64,000 nt of DNA, from the NCBI GenBank assembly GCA_030035585.1, contig CM057481.1:9821128-9885127 (forward strand). The letters are read 5' to 3'. The notes below the pieces were generated by a model. That model searched no databases. It was given only the letters and a program-made list of their open reading frames with translations, and was not told the DNA's origin. The position numbers and the translations under genes were made by a program. This document shows, one piece after another, positions 12,962 to 23,771 of this stretch (position 1 is the stretch's first letter; each line of letters starts with the position of its first letter). Origin of the DNA: Dugong dugon (taxonomy: Eukaryota; Chordata; Mammalia; Sirenia; Dugongidae).

Positions 12962-14547
12962 ATGTTGTTGTTGTTGTTGTTGTTAGGTGCTGTCGAGTCA
13001 ATTCCAACTCATAGCAACCTTATGTACAACAAAACGAAACACTGCCTGGTCTTGTGCCACCCTCACAACCATTGCTGTGCTTGAGCCCATTGTTACAGCC
13101 ACTGTGTCAGTCCATCTCGTCGAGGGTTGTGATGGTTAAGATTGTGTGTCAACTTGGCTGGGCCACGATTCTCCATGTTTTAATGTAATCACTCCCATGA
13201 TTGAATATACTGTGAGTAGCCAATCAGATGAAAGGGAGTCTCCCTTGGGGGTGTGGCCCGCATCTGTATATAAGCAGACGTTCTGGCTTTTTGCTCTTTC
13301 TGGATCCTGCGGCTGCTTCCTGTCGTCTCATTTCCCATTCTTGGGACTTGAGCTGTCAGCTTATCTGCCAAACCTGGGATTCATCGATCTGCACAGCCTG
13401 TGAGTGGGAGCCCTCCTCTCTGACCTTCCGATCTTGGGCTTGCCAGCTTCTGCGGCTGTGTGACTTGGGAGAGGCCTCTACCCTGATCCACGGACTTGGG
13501 ACGTTCTAGCCTCTACAATCACGTGAGCTGTTTCCTTGATATAATCTCTCTCTCTATATATATTTATACACTTTACTGGTTTTGCTTCTCTAGAGAACCC
13601 AGCATAAGACAAGGGTCTTCCTCTTTTTCACTGACCCTCTACTCTACCAAGCATGATGTCCTTCTCCAGGGACTGGTCCCTCCTGATAACTTGTGCAAAC
13701 TACCTGAGACAGTCTCAGCATCCTCGCTTCTAATGAGCATTCTGGCTGTGCTTCTTCTAAGACAGATTTGTTAGTTCTTCTGGCAGTCCATGGTATATTC
13801 AGTTTTTTTTTTTTGCCAACACCATAATTCAAAGGCATCGATTCTTCTTCAGTCTTCTTATTCATCGTCCGGCTTTCACGTGCATATGAGGCAATTGAAA
13901 ACACCATGGCTTGGGTCAGGTATACCTTGGTCCTCAAAGTGACATCTTTGCTTTTTAACACTTTAAAGAGGTCTTTTGTAGCAGATTTGCCCAATGCAAT
14001 ATATCGTTTGATTTCTTGACTGCTGCTTCCATGAGTGTTGATTGTGGATCCAAGTAAAATGAAATATCTTTATGTATTCCATTTCATTTTTGACAGCTTC
14101 CAGTTTTTCTAGATTCATACTTCGTATTCCACATTCCAATTATTAATGGACGTTTTCAGCTGTTTCTTCTCATTTTGAGTTGTGCCACATCAGCAAATGC
14201 AGGTCTTAAAAGCTTTACTCCATCCACATCGTTAAGGTTGACTCTGCTTTGAGGAGGCAGCTCTTACCCAGTTGTATTTTGAGTGACTTCCAACCTGAGG
14301 GACTCTTCTTCCACCACTATCTCAGACACTGTTCTGCTGCTATTTATAAGGTTTTCACTGGCCAGTTTTTTTTTTTCAGAAGTAGATCACCAGGTCCTTC
14401 TTCTAGTCTGTCTTAGTCTGGAAGCTCTGCTGAAACCTGTCCACCCTGGGTGACCCTGCTGGTATTTGAAATACCAGTGGCATAGCTTCCAGCATCACGG
14501 CAACACACGAACTACCACAGTACAACAAACTGACGTTGAGTGGTGGA
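12962..14547 (-). mobile_element. RTE/BovB-type LINE, antisense, 5'-truncated, split by a solo LTR
   Basis: The 3' terminus is at low coordinate: a (TTG)n run at about 12964-12983, then 'taggtgctgtcgagtcaatt'. The complement encodes RT C-terminal protein ('kDLFKVLKSKDVTLRTKVYL' region at 13.9 kb), and higher coordinates reach more upstream ORF sequence to about 14.1 kb. 14.1-14.5 kb is RTE-associated non-coding sequence also seen in part at 57.3-57.5 kb. A solo LTR occupies 13128-13611. Confidence 0.85.
13128..13611 (+). mobile_element. solo ERVL/MLT2-like LTR with 5-bp target-site duplication
   Basis: Starts TGTGATGG and ends AAGACA, flanked by AGGGT at 13123-13127 and 13612-13616. A 5-bp duplication is expected of class III (ERVL) retroviruses. 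Internal marks are 'gtcaacttggctgggcc', a CTATATATA run and 'ttctctagagaaccc' near the end. It interrupts an RTE copy, so it is younger than that RTE insertion. Confidence 0.9.
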
Positions 14548-15066
14548 ACAAAACTGTATAGGCATTTAATTTTTGATCCAGCCTTGCAACTTCTAGAAAT
14601 TTAAAGAAACATTTCCAACAATACCAAACTGCTTATACATAAGATTATTGACTGAAGCATTATTTGTAACTGCAAATTATTGGAAACAACCTAAATGGCC
14701 ATACATAGGAGAGTGGTTGATAAACTCTGGTACATCCACATGGTGGAATACTGTGCAAGCTGTAAAAAAAGATTGACTATCTCTATGAACTGATAAGGAG
14801 TGATGTTCAGATATATAGTAAGTGAAAAAAGGAAAGTGCTAAAGAGTGTCTATAGCATGCTACCTTTTATGTGATAAAGAAGGAGAAATAAGAAAATATA
14901 GATGTATCTACTTATTTTTGAAAAGAGACACACAGGAAGGATAAACCAGGAAATGAGATTGGTTACCTTTGGGGAGTAGGAATGGATGGAGGGGATGGGG
15001 CTTAGGAACAGGGTGGAAGGGATGGGAGGGGGAGTTATACTTGGCTGTGTACCCGTATGCCTAGTT
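14548..15066 (+). mobile_element. old L1 ORF2 end / 3' UTR, sense (left part)
   Basis: 'attattggaaacaacctaaa', 'gtggaatactgtgcaagc' and a GA/GGAT-rich 3' UTR portion are standard old L1 sequence. It continues after the antisense L1 insertion, at 16733. Confidence 0.8.
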
Positions 15067-16718
15067 GTTTTTTGAATATTTTATTTTAGGTGAAAGTTTA
15101 CACTGCAAATTAGTTTCCCATTCAACAATTCATACATAAATTGTTCCATGACATTGGTTACTATCCCTGCAATGTGTCAGCGCTCTCTCATTTTCACCCT
15201 GCCTTCCCCATTTCCATCCTTCCAGTTTCCTTGCCCTTCCTTGCCTTATCATCTTTGCTTTTGGGCAAAGTTGAGTGTTTGGTCTCGTATAGATGATTGT
15301 TCTAAACAGCATATTCCTCATGGATGTTATTGTTTATTTCATAGGCCAATCTATTATTTAGCTGAAAGGTGACCTCCGGGAGTAGCTTCAGTTCCATGTT
15401 AAAAGGGTGTCTTAGGGTAATGGTCTCAGGGGTTCCTCCAGTCTCTATCAGTCTAGTAAATCTTGTCTTTTTATGAACTTGGATTTTGTTCTACATTTTT
15501 ATCCTGTTCCATCCAGGACCTTCTATCGTGTCCCTGGCCGAAGTGGTCCGTAGTGGTAGCTGGGCACCATCTAGTTCTTCTGATCTTAGGCTAAAGGAGG
15601 CTGTGGTTCCTGTGGGCCATTAGTCCTGTGGACTAATTGTTTCCTTGAGTCTTTGGTTTCTTTCACTCTCCTTTGCTCCAGATGGGAGGAGACCAGTAAT
15701 AGTGTCTTAGATGGCCATTCGCAAGCTTTTAAGACCCCAGATGCTACTCAACAAACTAGGATGTAGAACATCATCTTTATGAACTATCTGATACCAACTG
15801 ACCTAGATATCCCCCAAGACTATGATCCTGAACCTTCAAATCCAGTAACTCAGTCCCACAACTATTTGGATATGTCTAGGAAGTTTCCATAACTGTGCCT
15901 CGTAGGTGCTCTATTATATATATGAATATATATGCAGCACATACAAATGTGTATATACAAATGCCCACAACCATACCTATCTATGCACGCACATGTACTC
16001 CCATACACCCTCCCACACCTATATAGCATATATAGCATACATATCTACCTATGTAGCCACTCACAAATTTTTAGTTGTTATTACGTTATTGCAGAACTGT
16101 GTATGTTATAGCATTTACCGTGGTTATCATTTATTCATGTGTACTTCTCAGTGTCTTCATTTACCTTGGTAATGCTGTGCTGACTTCTCCCATATTGTGT
16201 GTTGCCTTTCCCTTCATCAGAATTAACATGTGTCTACTATCTAGTAAATGCATTTTCCTCCTTCTGCCTCCCATCCCTGGTAACCATCAAAAAACGTTAC
16301 TTTCTCTGTATAAACCAATTCTTGACTTTTTATAAAAGTGGTATCATGTAATATTTGTCCTTTTGTGATAGACTTACTTCACTCAGCATTATGTCCTCCA
16401 GATTCATCCATGTTATGTTTTGTGGACTCATCATTACTCTTTATCATTGTGTAGTATTCCCTTGTATGTATGTACCACATTTTGTTTATCCACTCATCTG
16501 CTGATGGACATTTAGGTTGTTTCCATCTTTTTGCTATTGCAGATAATACTGCAGTGAACATGGGTGTGCATATGTCTATTTGTATCACTGCTCTTCTCTA
16601 GGGTGTATATCTAGGCGTGGGATTGCTGGATCATATGGTATTTCTATTTCTAGCTTTTTTAGGATTCGCCATACAGTTTTCCATAGAGGTTGTACCATTT
16701 ACAATCCCACCAGCAGTG
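15067..16718 (-). mobile_element. L1, antisense, 5'-truncated, with 14-bp target-site duplication
   Basis: Inserted in the older L1; flanked by CCGTATGCCTAGTT at 15053-15066 and 16719-16732. The 3' end is at low coordinate (short T-run, then 3' UTR with 'taaaagggtgtcttaggg' and 'tggtagctgggcaccatct'). The 5' break lies in the ORF2 C-terminal region. The complement at 16379-16588 carries a recognisable ORF2 C-terminal piece (DICTPMFTAVLSAIAKRWK). No reverse-transcriptase domain is left. Confidence 0.92.
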
Positions 16719-16732
16719 CCGTATGCCTAGTT

Positions 16733-17290
16733 TTGACTCTTGGAACTGTATTAATGTTTCACATGTTCAAAAATTAAAATCAACACGATGGAGGAAAAAC
16801 ATTCTTATAATTGAATTAAACAGAAACAATGAACTTAATAGTATTTCACATGAATAGCAAACACACTGAAGTAGAGCAGAGGTCAGGGGAGAACCAACCC
16901 AAGTAACTGTTGCACACAGTATTTTGACTACATGCCCTCAGACTGAAAATAAAGGACTGTAAACAAATATCACACACTAGTCAGGAGGCTTGTTTTTTGT
17001 AATGATATGGATTATCAATTCTGAAACTATTTTCTGGGTATTATAGGGTAGAGCAAGTAAAAAATATGTTGAGGATAATGGAAGCCAGGTTTCTCACTGT
17101 TGGGGAAGGGAGTTACAGATTTGGAAAGGAGGAAGACTAGAATGAACCCTGTAGTGTTGGGTTAGAATTGGCAGTAGTAGCGTGGACTGATGATATATGA
17201 GAGAAGAATGCTTGGTGGTCAGGGATCATGATGCTCCTGTGCACAAGGGCAGCTTATCAGAGCTGTGACTGGTAGGTTGTGCCTGGCCCG
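16733..17290 (+). mobile_element. old L1 3' UTR, sense (right part)
   Basis: Continues the host element of 14548-15066. 'ttttgactcttggaactgt' and the later '(g)aggataatggaagcc' / 'tgtagtgttgggttagaatt' stretch parallel sequence at 24732-25040 and 27655-27800, indicating the same L1 family 3' UTR. The distal boundary is uncertain. Confidence 0.65.
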
Positions 17291-18624
17291 GTGTTCATAG
17301 AATCCCCACATGGCGAGGGAATGCAACGTTGTCTGTCTTCATACCAAGCTTGGACTCACTATTACGTTACAAAGATGATTTTCTACCAACAGCACATTTT
17401 TCATTTGGAGACTTAGAACAGTAACGAAAGAAACAGTCTAAGGCCTGTTCATTAGTGAGACCTCTTTCTAAGCTCAAGTTAACTGAAACAATAAGGGGAG
17501 TTATTAGCTCCTGTCATTGAAAGATCAGGGATGGATCTAGCTTCAGGTCCATCTGGATCTAGAAGCTCAAATGACATCATCAGGGCTCTCTCTTTCTCTC
17601 AGTTTTTCAGGCTCTGTCTGCTCGGTGGGTATGATGGCATTGGACAGTGCAAGGCTAGTCTCCAGCCAGTTTAGCAAGGCCAGTGGAAAGAGAGCCTGCT
17701 TCCCAGAGCCTGGCAAGGTGGTCCCAGGAAGGACTCTTACTAGCCCAGCTCAGGATATAAGCCCACTCCTAGGGTTGGGGAAATGGGTCATCTTGACTGG
17801 TGAGCCCAGAAGCACAGAGAGTGAGGTAGGGGTCCTTAAAAGGAAGCACAGAGAAGAGAAGCACCAATAACTCACCACCCCAAGATGCTACTGTTCTTCC
17901 AGACATTCTCTGCGGAGAGGTGAGGCCAGCAAAATCGTAGTGACTCTCACTGCTTCTCCTTGTCAAGCTCTGACTTCTGTTTACACCCACCCGGTAGGAA
18001 TAGATGAATTTTTCAAAAACAATAAAAAACAAAACTATCCTAACAACTTTGCCATGGCGAGCTCCACAGCCAACCTCTTGTGGGCAGGCCTGGGCCTGTC
18101 TCCTGGAGGTGTCCTCCCTTCTATACCTGTGCCTAACCCTACACTTGTACCCTCAGCGTTTGATCAGTGTTTTCAGTACCTTCCGAAGGGGCTCTGACCA
18201 GATCATCTACTTGTCCTACAAGGCACACTAGTTCTCCCAAGGTAAATGACTGAGACAGGCATATGTATACACGTGCTTTGAAATCCTATCTGGCAAAGTC
18301 CCCAAACCCCACCTTAGCATGGATTGAGATCTGTTGTGTATATTTTATGTTTAACTTGATAATAGATGAATAAACAATGATTCATTACTAAAAATTTTCC
18401 TGGCTAAAATTTTGGCCATCACTGATTTTGATGGCAGAACTTTGGGACCCCAAAGCCCCATTCCTTCTGTGAACCAGATATACCCAGGTCCTTCTTGGGG
18501 AACATCTCAGCCCAGAGGGTCCACTTTGCCTCTTGATGGGCTGAGAGAGAATAACGTACTCCAGGTAATAGTCAGAAGTTTGTACTTTAACTCTCTGCTC
18601 CTTAAACCTCATCAAGAGCCAGTC
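17291..18624. other. intergenic DNA, nothing recognised
   Basis: Several overlapping short ORFs on both strands without family resemblance. No splice-supported exon or named repeat is evident. Confidence 0.35.
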
Positions 18625-18628
18625 GTCT

Positions 18629-18722
18629 CGAGCAGGGACTTTCAAAAGTGGGTGTGCATTAGAGTCATATGAAGAACTTATTTAAAATGCAGATTCCTGG
18701 GCCCCACCCATGGAGACTCCGA
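18629..18722 (+). mobile_element. MER5A-like hAT transposon fragment
   Basis: 'gggtgtgcattagagtcat' and 'aaaatgcagattcctgggcc' match the MER5A (hAT-Charlie) pattern also seen at 50985-51170 and 60805-60960. Confidence 0.6.
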
Positions 18723-19300
18723 GGAGCAAAGGGAAAAGCTTTCTGAGCAGAGAAAACAACAAGTGCAGAGACCCTGAGGCAGGAAAGGGTACCAGGAACT
18801 ATCGGCAAAGTGAGCAGAAGGAAAAGGGGGCAGGAGACAAGGGAGCAGGGGCCACAGCAGACAGGTCTTGGGGGCTGAGGCAAGGAGACTGGGGTTTGAT
18901 CTATGCAAAATTGGAAGTCACCGCAGATTGTAAGTGGTGGGGGGGATGACAAGATCAGATTTGCATTTTAAGAAAACCACTAAGGCTGTAGTGGAGAGAC
19001 TGGGTTTTTGGAGGGCAAGAAGGGAGACACAGCCCCAGACAGGAGCCTTCTGCAGGGGCCCAGGCTGCAGGGGAGGGCTGCCTGGAGGGACGCCGGATGT
19101 GCAGTTGGACGGCAGTTGCGACTGTGAGGATTTGGAATGCTGACCTCAGTCCTGGCTCATCCTATTGTTCCTGTTCTCATTTTCTTCTGTTCCAGTAATT
19201 TTATTCCCTCCCTCTCCTCTCACTTGTTGTTGCTTCAGAATGAAAATACTCTTTTTATTATGAAAATAATATATTCTCAACATATAAAATTTAAACAAAA
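18723..19300. other. intergenic DNA, nothing recognised
   Basis: Purine-rich 18720-18950, then mixed. ORFs on both strands are unsupported. Confidence 0.35.
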
Positions 19301-19302
19301 CC

Positions 19303-20072
19303 TGTTACCTGGTGCCATCGAGTGGATTCCGACTAATAGCGACCCTATAGGACAGAGTAGAACTGCCCCATAGGGTTTTCAAGAAGCATCTGGTGGATTC
19401 CAACTGCTGACCTTTTTTTAAAATTTTTTTAAAATTGTACTTTAGATGAAGATTTACAGAACAAATAGTCTCTTATTAAACAGTACACATATTGTTTTAT
19501 GTCATTGGTTAGCAACCCCAAGACATGTCAACACTCTCCCTTCTCAACCTTGGGTTCCGTATGACCAGCTTTCGTGTCCCCTCCTGCCTTCTAGTCCCTG
19601 TCCCTGGACTGCTGTGCCCCATTAGTCCCATTTTGTTTTATGGGGCTGTCTAATCTTTCGCTGAAGGGTGAACCTTGGGAGTGACTTCATTACTGAGCTA
19701 AAAGGGTGCCGGGGGCCGTACTCTCGGGGCCTCTCCAGTCTCTCAGGCCAATAAGTTTGGTCTTTTTTTTTTTTGTGAGTTAGAATTTTGTTCTACATTT
19801 CTCTCCAGTTCTGTCCGGGACCCTCTATTGTGATCCCTGTCAGAGCAGTCAGTGGTGGTAGCCGGGCACCATTTAGTTGCACTGGACTCAGTCTGGTGGA
19901 GGCCTTGGTAGCTGTGGTCCATTAGTCCTTTGGACTAATCTTTCCCTTGTATCTTGTTTTCTTCATTCTCCCTTGCTCCCGAAGGGGTGAGACCAGTGGA
20001 GTATCTTAGATGCTAACTGCCGACCTTTTGCTTAGCAGTCGTAGCTCTTAACCACTGCGCCGCCAGGGTCTT
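19303..20072 (-). mobile_element. AfroSINE, antisense, split by an L1 3' end
   Basis: The left part, 19303-19416, reads from 'ttacctggtgccatcgagtgg' to 'gctgaccttt'; the right part, about 20015-20072, reads 'ctgccgaccttttgcttagc' to 'ccactgcgccgccaggg'. The two halves share a 15-bp junction sequence because of the L1 insertion inside. Confidence 0.92.
19417..20014 (-). mobile_element. L1 3' UTR inserted in an AfroSINE
   Basis: Flanked by AACTGCTGACCTTTT (19402-19416) and AACTGCCGACCTTTT (20015-20029), one mismatch. The T-rich left end ('ttaaaattttttt') is the poly(A) of an antisense L1. The body is L1 3' UTR closely related to the sense copy at 37395-38034 ('cagtggtggtagccgggcac', 'gtgaccttgggagtgac'-like). 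It carries no coding sequence: severe 5' truncation. Confidence 0.93.
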
Positions 20073-20538
20073 CTTACAGAAAAGTATTAAAGTGTATAAA
20101 GAAGAAATGAACCGCCCCGAGATACTGCTGTCTTTCCAGATGTTCTCTTCCTGAGTACACATGCATTTTGCTTACGTAGACTCACACTATACATGCCAGT
20201 TGGTAACGTGCTTTTCTCACTGTGTAAAAGACCACAATTCCAGCTCTACAAATGATCTGCATCTGATGTGGGGAAGCTGAATCTCAGCCAACAGGATTTT
20301 TTGCTTTTTAGCACATTTCCTCAAAGACTTTCGAAAGGTATAGCTTTGAGTCTGTAAGATGAGAAAACAGAAGTAATTTTCCTAAAAGGCAAGAGAGCGA
20401 CTAGGGGATTTAAAAATTAAAATACCGGAAAATATACTCCAAACAGAGGAGCTAAAAGAGGGTATAGTAATTTCCTCCCAGAAGAGACTGACACCTGGGC
20501 AAAATTCTGTTGTTTATTTTGCATGCTCTTAACCCTAG

Positions 20539-20540
<2 letters not shown>

Positions 20541-20576
<36 letters not shown>

Positions 20577-20626
20577 ATGCGCGGGCACGCACACACACAC
20601 ACACACACACACACGTGCATGCGCAG

Positions 20627-20660
<34 letters not shown>

Positions 20661-20670
20661 GCATGCGCAG

Positions 20671-20732
<62 letters not shown>
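20541..20732 (+). repeat. compound (CA)n microsatellite with 42-44-bp higher-order unit
   Basis: Four AC tracts are separated by three near-identical spacers (GTGCATGCGC[G/A]GGC) at 20573, 20615 and 20659. Nearly the entire 190 bp alternates purine and pyrimidine. The long ORFs of His-Thr or Cys-Val across it are artefacts of the repeat. Confidence 0.97.
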
Positions 20733-20734
<2 letters not shown>

Positions 20735-21560
20735 AAGGCCGGGCAGGGATGGGGCTTCCCTCCGGTGAGGCCTCTGGATGTCTCAGGATTAGCCAAGAAT
20801 CCTCAGAGGAACTTGCCCAAAACACTAATTGTATTTATGTCTGTGTCTTTGATTAGTGGCTTAGTCAGCTTTCTGGCTTATTATGTCTTGATCTTTTTTT
20901 TTGTTTGTTTTGTTTTAATGTAATAGGACTAAGACTCTAGATTTTTGGGTTTTTTCCTCCCAGGGAAAAATAATTTAAATGCAGACTTGAAGACATTTTA
21001 TAGAATCTTTATCTTCGGTAGGGCATTTAATAACCTCAATGTAGGACTGTTGTCTCTCACCTCAGTCATCAAATGACTGAAATAGAAAGCAGAGGTTCTC
21101 TGCCACCAGCTTCTGCCCTCAGGTCGCATGTCCTATAGCTCAGCAAAGAAAAGAATCCAAGCAAACAATGCATATTGCAAGAAGCAGGGTTTTGCATTTC
21201 AGTGATCTAATATGATAAAGCAGGAGCAGTCAGATGCCAACTGAAGAATGTAAGTGGTGGGTATATGGTGTAAATCTAGATTCTAGATTCTTGCTTTACT
21301 TACAGTACTTGGTTTTATTAGCAGACAGCAAGCCCTACTGGCAGGCAATTTTTAGAAAAGGATTCTCACATTTTATGAGGGGATGGGAGGCACTCCTTAT
21401 CATTTGCCCTAATTTTCTGTAGGAAGGGCAGGCACTGGGTGAGTGTGTCCATTTGCTTTCCCAATAGGTGGTGGTCACTTTTTCAAGGATTTTGAGATCT
21501 AGTTAATATAGTCAACATTTTTTTTTTGTTTTTAATTATACAGATAATACATAAACACAT
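20733..21560. other. intergenic DNA, nothing recognised
   Basis: No gene or named repeat identified. A T-run lies near 21519-21528. Confidence 0.35.
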
Positions 21561-22022
21561 TGTTATAGGTTGAACTGTGTCCCCTCAGAAGATATGTTGA
21601 AGTCCTAACCCTTGGTATCTGTGAACATGACCTTACGTGAAACAGAGTCTTTGCAGATGCAGTTAACATGAAGTCATGCCGGAGTAGGGTGGGCCCTAAT
21701 CCAATGTGACTGGTGTCCCTGTAACAAGAGGAGAGTCACAGAGCCACAGAGGCACCCAGGGAAGAACTCCATGCTACAGTAGAGGCAGAGACTGGAATGA
21801 TAGCTCAGCAAGCCACGGAATGCCCAGGATTGCAGGAACTCACCAGAAGCTAAGAGAGAGGCACAGAGCAGACTCTCCCTCAGAGCCCTCCAGAGGGAAC
21901 CAACTTTGCCAACACCTTGTTTTCAGATTTCTGGCCTTCAGACTGTGAGGTATGAATTTCTGTTGTTTTCAACCACGTCGTTTGTGGTAACTTGTCATGA
22001 CAGCCCTGGGAAGTTAATAACA
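21561..22022 (+). mobile_element. MLT1-like (ERVL-MaLR) LTR
   Basis: Starts TGTTATAGGTTGAACTGTG and shows the MLT1 order: 'gttgaagtcctaaccc', 'agagtctttgcagatgc', 'gtgggccctaatccaatgtg', 'gtgaggtatgaatttctg', with an end near 'aagttaataaca'. Short direct repeats of ACACAT type flank it but are embedded in a CA-rich stretch. Confidence 0.85.
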
Positions 22023-22307
22023 CACACATTAACAGTAAGAAAGTGGAAACACAACACATAAAATTCCTTCTGAAACCTTCCCCATGAAGTTCCCAGTCTC
22101 CTCCCCAAAGTTAACCACTTTTTTCAGTTTGATATGCATGCTTCCAGACCTTTTCTTATGAATTTTTATACGTATATGTATGTACCCACAGGAAATATAT
22201 GGTATTGTTTTGTAGTTTTTTCTTTATTTATTTGTGGGTTTTTCATACATAGTGTTTGTTATGGATTAAATTGTGTCCTCCAAAAATATGTCATAAATCT
22301 TAACCCC

Positions 22308-22465
22308 TATAGCCCTGGTGGCGCAGTCGATAAAAGCTCAGCTGCTAACCAAAGGGTCGTCAGTTTGAATCCAGCAGGCACTCCTTGGAAACCCTATAGG
22401 GGCAGTTCTACTCTGTCCTCTAGGGTCACTATGAGTCGGATGACTGGAAGGCAGTGGGATGGAAT
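22308..22465 (+). mobile_element. AfroSINE, sense, nested in LTR
   Basis: 'tagccctggtggcgcagtcg', 'ctgctaaccaaagggtc', 'ccttggaaaccctatagggg' and 'cactatgagtcgga' followed by a shortened 3' end. LTR sequence resumes at 'acctgtagttataatccc'. Confidence 0.88.
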
Positions 22466-22721
22466 ACCTGTAGTTATAATCCCATTTGGGAGTGGGTTTT
22501 CTTTACAATGTTAACGAGACAATGTTAATGTAGGTGTGTCTTAAATCAGACTCTTTTTGAGATATGAAAGAGATTAAACAAATAATCCAGAGAAGCGGAG
22601 ATGGGGGAAGATAGATGCCATGCCACATGACGATCACCAAGGGGCCAAGGAACAGAAGCTGAAGAGAAAAGGACCTTCCCCCAGAGCCAACACCCTGAAT
22701 TCGGACTTCTAGCCTCCTAAA

Positions 22722-22885
22722 ACCAAAAAAGACCAAACTCGTTGCCATCAAGTCAATTCTGATTTATAGCGACCCTGTAGGACAGAGTAGAACTGTCCCA
22801 CAGGGTTTCTAAGGAGCGGCTGGTAGATTTGAACTGCTGACCTTTTAGAGAGCTGAACGCTTAACCACTGTACCACCAGGGCTCC
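22722..22885 (-). mobile_element. AfroSINE, antisense, nested in LTR
   Basis: It runs from an A/C-rich tail ('accaaaaaagaccaaactcg') to 'ccactgtaccaccagggctcc'. Imperfect flanking repeats TAGCCTCCTAAA / TAGCCTCTTAAA are consistent with a target-site duplication. Confidence 0.9.
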
Positions 22886-22990
22886 TTTAGCCTCTTAAAT
22901 TGCCTCCTAAACTATGAGAAAATAAATTTTGGTTTGTTAAAGCCACCCACTTGTGGTATTCTGTTATAGCGGCACCAGTTAATTAAGAGA

Positions 22991-23539
22991 GTGTAATACC
23001 ATATTTACCATTCTATAAGTAGCTTTTCCCCTCCACTCAACAATAGTCTTGTGCTTTTCCCAAGCTCCTCTTAGCTCTGCTAGTTAAAACAAACCAACCT
23101 GTTGCATTGTGAAGTGTGTCAGGTTGAGTAGTCCATAGTATATTTTTAGTCATCTTTCTATTGATAGACATTGAGGTTGTTTCTGGGTTTTGTTTTGTTT
23201 TTTCTCCATTAAAAATAATTTTATAAAAACAACTTTTTACACATCTGCCTGTGTGTAAGTATAATTTTTCCGTCTGAGGTTAGATGCCAAGAATTGGAGT
23301 TGTTAGGGGTAGGCTATTCACATGTTTTATCTTAGTAGAAATGGCCTGTTCACCCTCCAACATGATTGGTGGTCAACTCCCAGCAAATATTTCCCTTTAT
23401 TGAGCTTTGGGATGGGTTCACGCTGGGCTCCACATCAAGAAGGGGACAAGAGTATTATGAATCTAAGTCTTTGCCCATAGGAAGACTCAAGACTCATTTT
23501 TATGTGTCCACACATCAACTGGTTAAGAATAGCTTTAAC
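22991..23539. other. intergenic DNA, probably old L1
   Basis: 'gtcatctttctattgatagac' and similar wording suggests decayed antisense L1. Not firmly assigned. Confidence 0.35.
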
Positions 23540-23771
23540 AAAATGCAAAGGAATATCTATAGTTTAAAGAAAGGATATAAGAAAATATACATGTATCTGC
23601 TTACTTGTGCAAAAGAAATACAGAATGATAATCCAGAAACTAAAAAGCTTGGCTACTTTTAGGGGGTGGGTGTGTGGGAATGGGATGGAAAGAAAAGGGA
23701 GTGGGAACACAGCAGCAGCAGTAATGGAGGGACACAACATTCCTCTGTGTAGATAGATACCTGTGACTCTT

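Larger units (their letters stand above)
22257..22990 (+). mobile_element. MaLR-like LTR carrying two AfroSINEs
   Basis: 'tgttatggattaaattgtg' start, 'aatcccatttgggag' middle, 'gttaaagccacccacttgtg' and 'cggcaccagttaattaag' near the end. It is interrupted by a sense SINE (22308-22465) and an antisense SINE (22722-22885), which together account for nearly half of its present length. Confidence 0.78.

Noticed and set aside
20510-20923. Long His-Thr or Cys-Val reading frames
   Set aside because: They are translations of the (CA)n array.
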